DNA of 64,000 nucleotides, taken from Paenibacillus sinopodophylli (GTDB lineage Bacteria > Bacillota > Bacilli > Paenibacillales > Paenibacillaceae). How positions within the stretch are numbered: the first letter of the stretch is position 1; every line of letters starts with the position of its first letter. Below are positions 36,282-45,498 of the stretch, one piece after another. The stretch is from contig NZ_VDBO01000001.1 of NCBI RefSeq assembly GCF_005930355.1, positions 1,967,135 through 2,031,134 on the forward strand, in the 5' to 3' direction. The position numbers and the translations under genes are program-made. Under the pieces are notes generated by a model. That model was given only the letters and a program-made list of their open reading frames with translations. It was not told the DNA's origin and ran no database searches.

Positions 36282-37196
36282 TTAACCATTCCCTTTCGAC
36301 TCATAATGCACCCATAACGAGGATGAACGGAAGACAAGTGCAGTAAGCAAACATACCGCCAGCAGAAGCACCCATGCCATAGCTGAGCCATAGCCCATGT
36401 GCAGGAACCGGAAAGAAGTCTCGTATAAATAAATGACATAAAACAACGTTTGATCATGCGGTCCCCCGCCTGTTAGAATCATACCCTCTGAGAATACCTT
36501 GAAGCCTCCGATAATGCCCATGACCAAATTGAAGAAAATAACAGGGCTGAGCAGCGGCAGCGTAATGCGAATGAATCGTTGCCATGCGGGCGCTCCATCC
36601 ACCTTCGCCGCTTCAATCAGGCTTGCCGGAATTTGTTTCAAGCCCGCTAGAAAGATGAGCATAGCTGAGCCGAATTGCCAAACGGACAATGCAATCAACG
36701 AGCCTAATGCCGTCGACGGATCTGTAATCCACGAAATCGAAACCTGAATGCCGAACAGGGATTTCAGCAATGAATTGAAAGCACCGTTCATGCCGAACAG
36801 CTGTCCCCACATCACGATGACTGCAACGCTTCCTCCCATTAATGTTGGCAAATAATAAAACGAACGCAGTATGCTGGACCCCTTCAGCTTCATGTTCAAC
36901 AATACGGCTATTCCGAGCGCGAATGATAAACGCAGCGGTACGGAGACGAATACATAGAGAAGCGTTACCTTCGCCGACTTCACGAACCGAGGATCATCCG
37001 TGAACATCTCCTTGTAATTGCCTAATCCAATCCATTCAGGCGACGACAAAATATCATAATCTGTAAACGATAGATATAGGGAGAAAAAAATCGGAAATAA
37101 TGAAAATACGAATAAGCCGATCAACCATGGCAATATAAAAGCATAGCCTGCATATAAATCCGGGTTGCGGAGCCAGCGCATATAGTTGCGTTTCAC
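36282..37196 (-). CDS. Carbohydrate ABC permease, MalF type
   Basis: Permease of 304 residues. The N-terminus MKRNYMRWLRNPDLYAG is followed by a hydrophobic helix, then five more; EAA loop SLIEAAKVDGAPAWQRFIRITLPLL. Partner of the downstream MalG-type permease. The 102-bp gap from the upstream binding-protein gene contains a hairpin. Works with one or both of the binding proteins encoded just upstream. Confidence 0.93.
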   Translation of the reverse strand: MKRNYMRWLRNPDLYAGYAFILPWLIGLFVFSLFPIFFSLYLSFTDYDILSSPEWIGLGNYKEMFTDDPRFVKSAKVTLLYVFVSVPLRLSFALGIAVLLNMKLKGSSILRSFYYLPTLMGGSVAVIVMWGQLFGMNGAFNSLLKSLFGIQVSISWITDPSTALGSLIALSVWQFGSAMLIFLAGLKQIPASLIEAAKVDGAPAWQRFIRITLPLLSPVIFFNLVMGIIGGFKVFSEGMILTGGGPHDQTLFYVIYLYETSFRFLHMGYGSAMAWVLLLAVCLLTALVFRSSSLWVHYESKGNG

Positions 37197-37239
37197 CTGT
37201 CATTACCTTCCTTTCACCCACCGGACTATTTCATAAACA

Positions 37240-37270
37240 CGGCCCTCTCATCTAATAGAGGAGAAGGCCG
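37240..37270 (-). terminator. Intra-operon hairpin after the binding-protein gene
   Basis: CGGCC at 37240-37244 pairs with GGCCG at 37266-37270, with an inner CTCT/AGAG stem. It lies between the binding-protein stop and permease start, and the tail is only modestly T-rich. Probable attenuator or RNA stabiliser. Confidence 0.5.
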
Positions 37271-37298
37271 CTGTCCACCGCCAAACGGCGGGCATTCC

Positions 37299-38648
37299 TT
37301 ATTTGTTCAATGCCTTGTTTGCTTCCTCACGGAATCGTTTTGCACCGTCCGAAGGCGTTAATTTTTCATAGAAAATTTCGGATGCGATGTTTTTGAAGGA
37401 CGTGCTGACTTCACTTCCCGCAGATGGCGCAGCCGGATCAATTGGATTGCCCTGTGCTTCAACCAGCTCCAAATAATCTCGTACTCTCTTCTGTGTATCA
37501 GTGAATTCTGCTTCTACGCCAGCGAGCACTTTAGGGTTATACGGAAATCCGAAATAACCGTCAAGCGATTTGGCTGCTTCAATATTGTTGGTGTAAAACT
37601 CAATGAACTGAGCAGCTTCCTTCGGATGCTTCGAGTTGCTCGCAATGCCGTGGAAGAAAGAAGGCTTAATGTAAGCACCTTTTCCAGAACCAGGGAATAG
37701 AGAGAAACCAACAACTTTGTTCAATTGCTTCTCAACGACTGCGCTATGGCTGCCGCTCCAATAGCCCCATCCGCCAAAAGCAGAGTTGCCTTTCGGGAAC
37801 GGTCCATCCTCAAGTGCTTTAATCTCTGATTCAACCGCGACTGGCGTAAGCAGTCCTTTCTTCTGAAGGCGCAGCTGTGTCTCGAAAAACGCCGTAAACA
37901 GTTGATCATCGTCATAGCCGAGTCCGTTCTGCGCATCATTGTAGAGCTTTGCGTCATGCTGACGCAGCCATATTTCAAATTGAGATTGACCGAAATGCGT
38001 ATCGCCATAAATGCCTAGTTTATCTTTTACCGCCTGCAAGTCCTGCTCATATTGCTCCCAGCTATAGCCGTCTGCGGAAGGCGGTGTTACGCCCGCCTCT
38101 TTCAGTTTTTCTGGATCATAGAACAAGACCAGCGCGTTATTGCCGATATTCACGCCGTAGAGCTTGTCGTCTACCTTGCCGACATCAATATGGAGCGGGT
38201 TTATGCCTTCGAGGTCAATCGTTTTATCTGCCACGAAGGAATCGAGCGGCTGCAGCAAGCCTTTGCTCACATAATTCTGAATCTGAGAATAATCGACGCG
38301 GACGACATCCGCCAAATCCTTCGATGCTGCTTGTACGAGGATTTTGTCCGTATACTCAGCACCTGGAGCATATTCCGATTGTACTTTTATGTTCGGGTGA
38401 GCTTGCTCGAATAGCTTCACCACATTGTCGTGGGCATCAATAGTTAATTGCGTACCCGCCCAATAGCTGACACGAATCGTTACGGGTTCTGCTGATTCCG
38501 ATTCTTTATTTTCCGCTGGTGCATTTGTTTCCGTCTGATTAGCCTGAGTATTGTTTCCAGCATTACCGGCATTGCCCCCGCCGCAGGCTGTCAGCCCAAT
38601 TGCAAGTAATAGCAGTACCGCTGTATTCCGTAATTTAATTCGTCCCAT
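37299..38648 (-). CDS. Sugar-binding lipoprotein of ABC importer
   Basis: Solute-binding protein of 449 residues. Signal peptide with lipobox GLTAC (Cys22) followed by a Gly/Asn-rich linker; mature domain begins TIRVSYWAGTQLTID. Strongly similar throughout to the next gene upstream (for example SWEQYEQDLQAVK, LEDGPFPKGNSAFGG, YNPKVLAG), so the two are tandem paralogues. This copy keeps the lipidation Cys. AAGGAGAGG lies upstream of ATG 38648. Ligand unknown. Confidence 0.93.
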   Translation of the reverse strand: MGRIKLRNTAVLLLLAIGLTACGGGNAGNAGNNTQANQTETNAPAENKESESAEPVTIRVSYWAGTQLTIDAHDNVVKLFEQAHPNIKVQSEYAPGAEYTDKILVQAASKDLADVVRVDYSQIQNYVSKGLLQPLDSFVADKTIDLEGINPLHIDVGKVDDKLYGVNIGNNALVLFYDPEKLKEAGVTPPSADGYSWEQYEQDLQAVKDKLGIYGDTHFGQSQFEIWLRQHDAKLYNDAQNGLGYDDDQLFTAFFETQLRLQKKGLLTPVAVESEIKALEDGPFPKGNSAFGGWGYWSGSHSAVVEKQLNKVVGFSLFPGSGKGAYIKPSFFHGIASNSKHPKEAAQFIEFYTNNIEAAKSLDGYFGFPYNPKVLAGVEAEFTDTQKRVRDYLELVEAQGNPIDPAAPSAGSEVSTSFKNIASEIFYEKLTPSDGAKRFREEANKALNK

Positions 38649-38667
38649 TCCAAAATACCTCTCCTTC

Positions 38668-39987
38668 TCAATCTGATTTCACCTCAAGCCATGCACTCGC
38701 CTCCATTCGAAACTTGGCTGCACCTGCTTCTGGCGAAATTCGCTCGAATAAAATCTCATTACTTATCGATTTGTACAATTGATTAATGGCAGGTCCTGCA
38801 ATCGGATCCGGCGGATCGATCAAACTTCCGTCCTTCTCAACCTGCGACAAATAAGCGAGTACATTACGCTGCGTATCGGTGAACGTTTCCTGTAATCCCT
38901 TAATAACCTTAGGATTGTAAGGAACACCGAAATAAGCGTTCAATGATTTGGCAGCATCTAGATTATTCGTATAGAAGTTAATAAACAATGCTGCTTCATA
39001 CGGATGCTTGGATGACTTCGCAATCGAGTGAAAGAACGATGGCTTTATGAACATGCCATGTCCGCCAGCCCCTGGATAAGGAGCTAGCCCAACCTGCTTG
39101 TCCAGCTCCTTCTCCAGAATATCGATTTGATTGCTCCAATAGGAGTAACCGCCGAATGCAGTTTGCCCGCGTGGGAATGGACCATCCTCAAGATTACGGG
39201 TTTCAAGCTCTTGACTGAGCGGCGTTAGAAGTCCCTCTCTCTGCCAGCGCAGCTGCCGAGTGAAAAATTCTATCCACAACCGATCATCCTCGTAGCCAAG
39301 GCCATCCTGCGCCTCGTTATACAAGGAAACACCATTTGATCTCAGCCATACTCGGAAATGCTGCTGTGTGAGATGCGTATCGCCATAACGACCCGTTTGG
39401 TTCTTAACCGCTCGCAGATCGTTCTCATATTGCTCCCATGAGTAATGGCTGGTCGGCGGCTTAACCTTAGCTTCTTCAAGCAGTTCTTTATCGTAGAACA
39501 TCACAAGTGCGTTATTCCCGATATTAAGCCCGTATTGCTTCCCATTCACCATCGCTCCTGCATTGTATACGGGATGAACACCTTCGAGGTCAATGGTCTG
39601 ATCGATGATATAGGGGTCCAATGGCAGTAATAAGTTTTTCTTGGCATATCTGGCCATATTGGAATAATCAATGCGCACGACATCTGGCAAGCTATTCGTA
39701 GCGGCCATTACGATCAATCGATCGTCGTAGGCTTCTCCCGAAATAGACTCGGCTTCGATCTTAATATGCGGATAGGCCTGCTCAAATAAGGCGATGACAG
39801 CCGTATTTTTGTCAATCGTCAGTTGAGATCCTGCCCAGTACGTCATTCTCAGCGTAATGACAGGCTCTGAGCTGGTACGGCTTGCAGATGCCTCTTTATC
39901 CTTCAGATCCAATGAATATCCATAACCTGCTAATACCGCAATAAGCAGTATTCCTGCTAATACGCCAATCCATCTTATTCGCTGCAT
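38668..39987 (-). CDS. Paralogous sugar-binding protein lacking the lipobox Cys
   Basis: Solute-binding protein of 439 residues, paralogue of the gene that follows it. Matching segments: LRMTYWAGSQLTID, YSWEQYENDLRAVKN, LEDGPFPRGQTAFGG, PYNPKVIKG. The N-terminal hydrophobic segment ends VLAGYGYS: the position where the lipidation Cys would be is Tyr22. It is therefore either held by an uncleaved helix or released, not lipid-anchored in the usual way. The start at 39987 begins the signal sequence. It sits 19 bp upstream of its paralogue. It may be a ligand sensor or have a different ligand; this is inference. Confidence 0.9.
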   Translation of the reverse strand: MQRIRWIGVLAGILLIAVLAGYGYSLDLKDKEASASRTSSEPVITLRMTYWAGSQLTIDKNTAVIALFEQAYPHIKIEAESISGEAYDDRLIVMAATNSLPDVVRIDYSNMARYAKKNLLLPLDPYIIDQTIDLEGVHPVYNAGAMVNGKQYGLNIGNNALVMFYDKELLEEAKVKPPTSHYSWEQYENDLRAVKNQTGRYGDTHLTQQHFRVWLRSNGVSLYNEAQDGLGYEDDRLWIEFFTRQLRWQREGLLTPLSQELETRNLEDGPFPRGQTAFGGYSYWSNQIDILEKELDKQVGLAPYPGAGGHGMFIKPSFFHSIAKSSKHPYEAALFINFYTNNLDAAKSLNAYFGVPYNPKVIKGLQETFTDTQRNVLAYLSQVEKDGSLIDPPDPIAGPAINQLYKSISNEILFERISPEAGAAKFRMEASAWLEVKSD

Positions 39988-40014
39988 CCGTCACCTTCCT
40001 CATCTCTCACAGAC

Positions 40015-41196
40015 TTATCCTTCTGTTAGCGCACGCCTTGCAAGTCCGTTTAACGTAATATCATCCATCGGCGGATTATGCAGACCAGCCCTAACGTCCC
40101 GGTACATTCTCTCTAGCGGCAGCTGCCGCGAGAGGCTTGCACCACCGACGATTCGCATCGCGATATCGACAATACGTACAGCGGCGTTGGTTGCAACATA
40201 TTTGGCCAGCGCCAGCTCCGGTTTCAACAGGCTGCGCTCCTCCACAGAATCACGATCAAAGCGGTCTGCTACGCTGTAGAGAACAGTTCTGGCACTAATC
40301 AGTTCCACTTCCATTTCACCGATTTGCCGCTGGATGGATGGAAGCTCGGCAATGGGACCAGGTAAGCTGTTCGGGCGATGTTTCTTTGCGAACTGAATAG
40401 CAAAGTCCCGGGCTGCATGAGCGATACCGATATAACAAGCTGGAATATGCAGCAGCGTTCCACCATCGAATGGCGTATCGCCGCTCCGCTTGATCTCACC
40501 GCCACGAAGGCTGCATGGGTCCGGTACAAACAAATCCTTCAACACTAGATCATGACTGCCTGTTGCCCGCATGCCTAGCGTATCCCACGTTTCCTCAATA
40601 TGAACACCTTCGCCCATGGGAACCAAAAATTCGCCAACTCTGCCCTCTTCTTCGATCCAGGCAGTCAATGTGAAATACGATACCGCTGGGCTCAACGTGC
40701 TGTATGTTTTACGCCCAGTAATGATAAAGCCGCCAGCGGTTTTATAGGCTGCCGTTTCCGGCTTGCCTCCCCTACTTGGACTGCCAGTCGCCCGCTCGCT
40801 GGCATAATGATTAATCGTAGCACCCTTATCTACGATCTCCTTGCAGAAGCTTGAGAATAAGGATTCCGGCCACGAACGACTTAGCCTCAGCTGCATGACC
40901 TGTCCTAGATGCCACCCAACAGCCAGCGCAGTAGAGCCGTCTCCTCTAGCCAAATGATCCTGAGCAAGCAGCATTTCGTATAAGGAAGCCTCATCACCGC
41001 CATATTGTGCCGGAACCGTCAGCTTCATGTATCCATGCTTCCGCATATCTGCAAAGTTTTCGTGAGGGAAAGAGCCCTCGCGATCGTGTTTCGTCGATCT
41101 TTCGGCAAATATGTTCGCCAGTTGGTCTGTTCTTGCGACAATACCCGCTTCCCGTTCGTTGCGGACGAACCGATCCGTAAGGTCTTTCGAATGCAT
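40015..41196 (-). CDS. Acyl-CoA-dehydrogenase-fold flavoprotein
   Basis: Protein of 393 residues with the acyl-CoA dehydrogenase fold: N-terminal helical domain (FAERSTKHDREGSFPHENF, VPAQYGGDEASLYEM), middle beta domain (GRKTYSTLSPAVSYF, TWDTLGMRATGSHDLVLKDLF) and C-terminal helical domain (RIVGGASLSRQLPLERMYRD). The G-x-R-x-T-x-S-x-D pattern is the family's flavin/substrate loop. Some members are dehydrogenases and others are flavin-dependent monooxygenases (DszC/SfnC-like) that use reduced flavin; I cannot separate these by eye. It lies between a response regulator and two sugar-binding genes, an unusual place for this enzyme. Confidence 0.85.
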   Translation of the reverse strand: MHSKDLTDRFVRNEREAGIVARTDQLANIFAERSTKHDREGSFPHENFADMRKHGYMKLTVPAQYGGDEASLYEMLLAQDHLARGDGSTALAVGWHLGQVMQLRLSRSWPESLFSSFCKEIVDKGATINHYASERATGSPSRGGKPETAAYKTAGGFIITGRKTYSTLSPAVSYFTLTAWIEEEGRVGEFLVPMGEGVHIEETWDTLGMRATGSHDLVLKDLFVPDPCSLRGGEIKRSGDTPFDGGTLLHIPACYIGIAHAARDFAIQFAKKHRPNSLPGPIAELPSIQRQIGEMEVELISARTVLYSVADRFDRDSVEERSLLKPELALAKYVATNAAVRIVDIAMRIVGGASLSRQLPLERMYRDVRAGLHNPPMDDITLNGLARRALTEG

Positions 41197-41321
41197 ACGA
41201 CCATCGCACCTCCAATTTTAATATCACATGTGAATAGTAGGAATTAAACTGAGTTTACTCCCATTTTTATAAAATCAAAATGAAATTACCCGATACGTTT
41301 TTGTGAAAAACCGATATTCAG

Positions 41322-42179
41322 CTAATTTTGTTTCGCTTTTCGATACTCAAGCGGACTTAACCCCGTCGATTTCCGGAATACATTGCCGAAATACTGCTGA
41401 TCCATGCCAAATCCGACACGCTCGGCGATCTCGTATATTTTCATATCAGGTTGTCTAATCAACAGGTGCTTGGCCTGCTCCATGCGCAGTGCGGTAACAT
41501 ATTGGGAGAACCTTTGGCCTGTCTCTTTGCGGAACAGTCTGCCTAAATGCTCTGCATTCATGAAGTAATGATTCTGAGCAAGCCATAACAAGGATAGCTC
41601 CTCATTTCCAAGATGATCGTGAATAAAAATTAAGACACGATTAATAAGCGAGCCGCTGCCTTTGTTGTCTGGATTGTTCTCCGCCAAAGCCCCGGTTAAG
41701 TCATCCATCTTAATATACGTATGAATTTCCTCTAACGATTTCATATTCAGAATACGTACCTTATCGCTGTTCTCGATCTGGTCACGCTTCACTTTATCTC
41801 CTTGAACTTCCCGAATAACATCCCTCAGCACCTCAGTAATTTCCGTCTCATCGCAGGGCTTCAATAAATAATGTTTAACCCCATGCTTCATAGCCTGTGT
41901 CGCCAGTTCAAATTCTCCATAGCCGGATAATACGATAAAATGAATGCCCTCATGCTGCTCCTTTGATCTGCGTATAAGCTCAATGCCATCCATTCGGGGC
42001 ATTTTAATATCCGTAATAACGATATCGGGCCGCAGCTTTGTAATATCCTCATAGGCACCCATCCCGTCCGAAGCCGAACCGATAAACTTTAAATTCAATT
42101 GTTTCCATGGCACAAGCTTCTCGATCCCCTCGCGGATCATCCGCTCATCATCGGCCACATACACGCTGTACTCGCTCAT
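41322..42179 (-). CDS. Short response regulator, REC + AraC HTH
   Basis: Response regulator of 285 residues. Receiver domain (YVADDERMIREG, phospho-acceptor Asp in IVITDIKMPRMDG, HYLLKPCDE) and AraC-type DNA-binding domain (about 185-283: LAQNHYFMNAEHLGRLFRK, IAERVGFGMDQQYFGNVFRK). It lacks the long middle region of the two other YesN-type regulators in the window, so it is about half their length. It follows its kinase by 25 bp and precedes the flavoprotein/importer genes, which it probably controls. Confidence 0.93.
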   Translation of the reverse strand: MSEYSVYVADDERMIREGIEKLVPWKQLNLKFIGSASDGMGAYEDITKLRPDIVITDIKMPRMDGIELIRRSKEQHEGIHFIVLSGYGEFELATQAMKHGVKHYLLKPCDETEITEVLRDVIREVQGDKVKRDQIENSDKVRILNMKSLEEIHTYIKMDDLTGALAENNPDNKGSGSLINRVLIFIHDHLGNEELSLLWLAQNHYFMNAEHLGRLFRKETGQRFSQYVTALRMEQAKHLLIRQPDMKIYEIAERVGFGMDQQYFGNVFRKSTGLSPLEYRKAKQN

Positions 42180-42204
42180 TCTAGCTTCCTCCCCCTACGT
42201 ATCT

Positions 42205-43908
42205 CTAAGTGTTCTCGATAACAGGCAGCGTCAAATGGACGATCGTGCCTGTCTCAGGCGCTGCTTCCATCTCGATACCATAGCCCATTCCATATAACAG
42301 CTTTAGCCGCTCATCAATGCTGTGCAGGCCAATTCCCGTACTTTCGGCAATCGTGAATGCTGCTTTTTCTTTATCCCGCCAGTCTTCAAACAATCCAGGA
42401 CCCTGGTCGCGAACAGCAATGACAAGCCTGTTTCCTGTAATCGCAGCATTAATGGATATATTGCAATGTCCCGTTTCCGCATCAGTACCGTACTTGATAC
42501 AATTTTCTACGATTGGTTGGAGCAGCATGCTCGGCATTTGCAGCTGCTGGAGCTGCGAATCCACATTAACCTTATAATACAAGCGATCCTCGAAACGAAA
42601 CTGCTGTATGGCGATATAATTTTGCAAGTGTCGAACTTCCTCGCCAAGGGACACCATTTCCTTCGTATTCAGCGTAACGCGCAGCATATTCCCTAGTGCC
42701 TTCACCATGCCAGAAATGGCAGCTTGACCATTCATCCGCGCAAGCCAATTGATCGAATCCAGCGTATTATACAGAAAATGAGGGTTCAGCTTCGCTTTCA
42801 ACATGTTGTATTTCGCTTCGTTCAGCTTCATTTGCTTCACATAATTATCATTAATAAGCGTATTGAGCCGGTCTGTCATTTTATCAAAATTACGACTTAG
42901 CAGCCCAATTTCATCTCTAATTGGTTCTGTCCCGCTGCTGACAGTTTCGAAATCACCCTTTTCTAAGTTCAGCATTTTGCGTGACAGCTGCTCTAACGAG
43001 CGCGTAATACTGCGGGAATAGGACCAGCCTAGCCATAATAATAAAATCAGTACAAGCACATACAGCACGATCAATATGCCTTTCATAACCGATACATTTT
43101 CAAAAATGGCTCCATATGGGATGAGATGCACAAATGTCCAGCCGGTATAGTCCAGCTTAAAATAAGCGGCCAAATATTTCTCACCCTCTAGACTGACAAC
43201 GCTGTAGTCGTCACCACCGTCTGTATACAGGCTTGAAAGCTTCTTCTGGCTTAGTTCTTGGTAGATGATAGTTTCACCATCTTGAATAAGCAGCTCAGAA
43301 CCATATTTATGCTTCTCTGCCACCGATGCGTATACAGCGTCGCTAGCTTGAATCGTAATCAACAGCATGCCAAGCGGCTTCAAACTAAATTGGTTCAACT
43401 CTTTAATTTCTCGATTCGAAATAAGCAGATTATTCTGTGTGCTGCTGCCGATCCACGCATGAGCCCCTTCATTCTTGTAAGCAAGCGCTTCTAGCTCTGT
43501 TAATTGTTGTTCATCGAATTGCGAAGGCAATACGCCGACGCTGTTTCTCCCTCCGCTCTCATCTACAATTAGAATCGAGGAGACCCCAGCTATCGATTGC
43601 TGATACATCAGCAAGGATTGTTTGAGACTGCTTGCAGCTTGGAACGCTTCGTAGCTGCCTTCACTTGCTTGAATCGTTCGAAGCTGCTGCTGCACCTCTG
43701 GGTCCTTCATTATTGTCAGCGACAGCTTTTCAATTTCCTTCAATTTCTCCTCAATCCGTTGTGAGAACATGAAGAACTTATCCGTTGTTTCTGTATAGAT
43801 CAACTGCTCATACAGCATTTGTGACTTCTGAACAAATAAGAGTCCTAATAAGCTTGTAACCGCAGCTCCAATAAATATAAATACAAACAACTTATGTTTA
43901 ATTTTCAT
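42205..43908 (-). CDS. YesM-type sensor histidine kinase
   Basis: Membrane sensor kinase of 567 residues. Helix 1 near the N-terminus (HKLFVFIFIGAAVTSLLG), an extracellular Cache-like domain, helix 2 near residues 275-297 (KGILIVLYVLVLILLLW), HAMP, the family motif LNPHFLYNT and HATPase (LQPIVENCIKYG, RDQGPGL, GIGLHSIDERLK). Start at ATG 43908 (MKIKHKL) with GGTGAG just before it; a GTG at 43920 is possible. First gene of the locus that ends with the permease at 35431. Confidence 0.92.
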   Translation of the reverse strand: MKIKHKLFVFIFIGAAVTSLLGLLFVQKSQMLYEQLIYTETTDKFFMFSQRIEEKLKEIEKLSLTIMKDPEVQQQLRTIQASEGSYEAFQAASSLKQSLLMYQQSIAGVSSILIVDESGGRNSVGVLPSQFDEQQLTELEALAYKNEGAHAWIGSSTQNNLLISNREIKELNQFSLKPLGMLLITIQASDAVYASVAEKHKYGSELLIQDGETIIYQELSQKKLSSLYTDGGDDYSVVSLEGEKYLAAYFKLDYTGWTFVHLIPYGAIFENVSVMKGILIVLYVLVLILLLWLGWSYSRSITRSLEQLSRKMLNLEKGDFETVSSGTEPIRDEIGLLSRNFDKMTDRLNTLINDNYVKQMKLNEAKYNMLKAKLNPHFLYNTLDSINWLARMNGQAAISGMVKALGNMLRVTLNTKEMVSLGEEVRHLQNYIAIQQFRFEDRLYYKVNVDSQLQQLQMPSMLLQPIVENCIKYGTDAETGHCNISINAAITGNRLVIAVRDQGPGLFEDWRDKEKAAFTIAESTGIGLHSIDERLKLLYGMGYGIEMEAAPETGTIVHLTLPVIENT

Positions 43909-43990
43909 ATTTCTCACCACATCACCGCCTTCACTCTAAATCATAGTATACATACCCGATTAATGATTAGATACTATTTTAAACAGAAAC

Positions 43991-44036
43991 AAATAAGAGC
44001 AAAGAATCAGCGATCGCCGAATCCTTGCTCTTATTT
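43991..44036 (-). terminator. Terminator of the metallophosphoesterase gene
   Basis: AAATAAGAGCAA at 43991-44002 pairs perfectly with TTGCTCTTATTT at 44025-44036, with extra pairs in the loop (CGATCG). A T-rich tail follows on the minus strand. Confidence 0.75.
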
Positions 44037-44091
44037 CCTTTTTACACACTAGAAATCTACAACTGACTTCATAGCTTTGTTGATCAAACTT

Positions 44092-45330
44092 TTAGTGCGC
44101 CAACACAAATTCATCCCATTTTTTCCCGTCTACATCATAAGCTTGATAGGTGAGCTTGCCTCCATTTACTGTGATGCCTGCGAACATCTGCTTTTCATTC
44201 TGGAGGTGAACCTTATGATAGAACTTATCCTCTTTCTTTTCATTGAATTTCTGACCTGAGGCATTCGTTACAACATACACGGTGCCCTCTCTGCCTTTCA
44301 CCTCTGCCTCTCCATCTCCAGTCACTTTACCGTCGCGCAGTGGGAATGATCTCGAATACTCATGATTATGTCCTTGCAGCACGAGATCCACCTCGAACTC
44401 ATCGAATAGCTTCGTCCAATCCTTCACCTTCTTGTTCGTATTGCCGCCATAAGGGCCTTGATGCACAGCAACGATCTTCCATTCCTTATCCGTACGCTCA
44501 AGATCGCTGCGCAGCCACTCCGTTTGTTCCTTTATATTCGATTCCGTATTGAGGAAGACAAAATGAACGGAGCCGTAATCGAATGAATAACTCGTTCCCG
44601 GAATAGAGCCTTCCGCGCCGTTATCCGGCAAGTCGAAATGGGAAACGAAACGCTCCGCATCGCCATCAACCTCATCATGATTGCCCGTTACGGGCATAAA
44701 TGGAACCTTCGTTACCCACTTTTCTGCTTTTTCGAATAAATAAGTCCATGCCTGCTCATCGGTCGGCTCCTCCGTTAAGTCACCGTTATGCACAATGAAC
44801 GAAGCTTCTGGGAATACGGCGAAGGCCTTATTCAGCGTATTCCCCCACAGTGAAAAATCTTGTTCAATAATACCCTGAGAATCCGTTACGTTAATGAATG
44901 TGAAAGAGCCAGTGTCCACTGCTTCCGTCTGGAACACTGCGGAATCACTCCAACTCTTCGCCTTCCCGCTTCCTACTCGGTACGTGTAGTATTCTCCCGG
45001 CTCAAGTCCAGTAGCTTCTACTTTGTGTACGCCCTGCTTCGTATTAGCATCGATTGAAACAGCAGTCGACGTCCCTTTAAACGTCAATACTTCGCTATCG
45101 TCCCAGTCTACTAATCCCTCCCCTTTCGCCACCTGAAGGAACGCTTCCTCATCTACATTCGAGCTATGCCAAGTAAAAGCACGACTAGTCATCGGATCTC
45201 CTTTGAACGTAGTTACAACCGCAATTGGTTTATTCGCATTGTCTGCCCTCAGCCATTCCATTCCGACCGCGCCTGCTATTAGCAGCACGCAGCAAGCAAG
45301 AAGCAACATCATATCTTTTCTCATTTTCAA
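44092..45330 (-). CDS. Exported metallophosphoesterase with FN3-like domain
   Basis: Purple-acid-phosphatase-like metallophosphoesterase of 412 residues. An N-terminal hydrophobic signal or anchor helix (MLLLACCVLLIAGAVGM) exports it; no lipobox. A fibronectin-III-like domain (about 35-140) is followed by the catalytic domain with metal-binding motifs FINVTDSQG, IVHNGDLTEE, PVTGNHDEVDG, VAVHQGPYGG and LQGHNHEYSRS. It would hydrolyse a phosphate mono- or diester outside the membrane. It is divergent from the VTC/DUF4956/CotH operon, with a 168-bp shared promoter region, so a role in the same phosphate-related system is likely but unproven. Confidence 0.9.
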   Translation of the reverse strand: MKMRKDMMLLLACCVLLIAGAVGMEWLRADNANKPIAVVTTFKGDPMTSRAFTWHSSNVDEEAFLQVAKGEGLVDWDDSEVLTFKGTSTAVSIDANTKQGVHKVEATGLEPGEYYTYRVGSGKAKSWSDSAVFQTEAVDTGSFTFINVTDSQGIIEQDFSLWGNTLNKAFAVFPEASFIVHNGDLTEEPTDEQAWTYLFEKAEKWVTKVPFMPVTGNHDEVDGDAERFVSHFDLPDNGAEGSIPGTSYSFDYGSVHFVFLNTESNIKEQTEWLRSDLERTDKEWKIVAVHQGPYGGNTNKKVKDWTKLFDEFEVDLVLQGHNHEYSRSFPLRDGKVTGDGEAEVKGREGTVYVVTNASGQKFNEKKEDKFYHKVHLQNEKQMFAGITVNGGKLTYQAYDVDGKKWDEFVLAH

Positions 45331-45498
45331 TCTAAAATCTCCTCACTCTCTTATTTCTTTATTATATCTTAACAAATAGTCGCCATTCACGGCATTCAGC
45401 AATCTCTCAGCCAGCATTAAGTTAAGAATAAGTAAAGATCAGTAGAATAACATTTGTAAGCAACAAAGGGGCGTTGAACTAGAATAGAGGTGTGAGAG
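45331..45498. promoter_or_regulatory. Divergent promoter region, phosphatase and VTC operon
   Basis: This 168-bp gap separates the two divergent transcripts. It has a TTAACA hexamer near 45367 and TTAAG-type repeats near 45418-45428, which faintly recall PhoP-box hexamers. A clear set of spaced repeats, or a clear -35/-10 pair, was not found. Confidence 0.3.
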
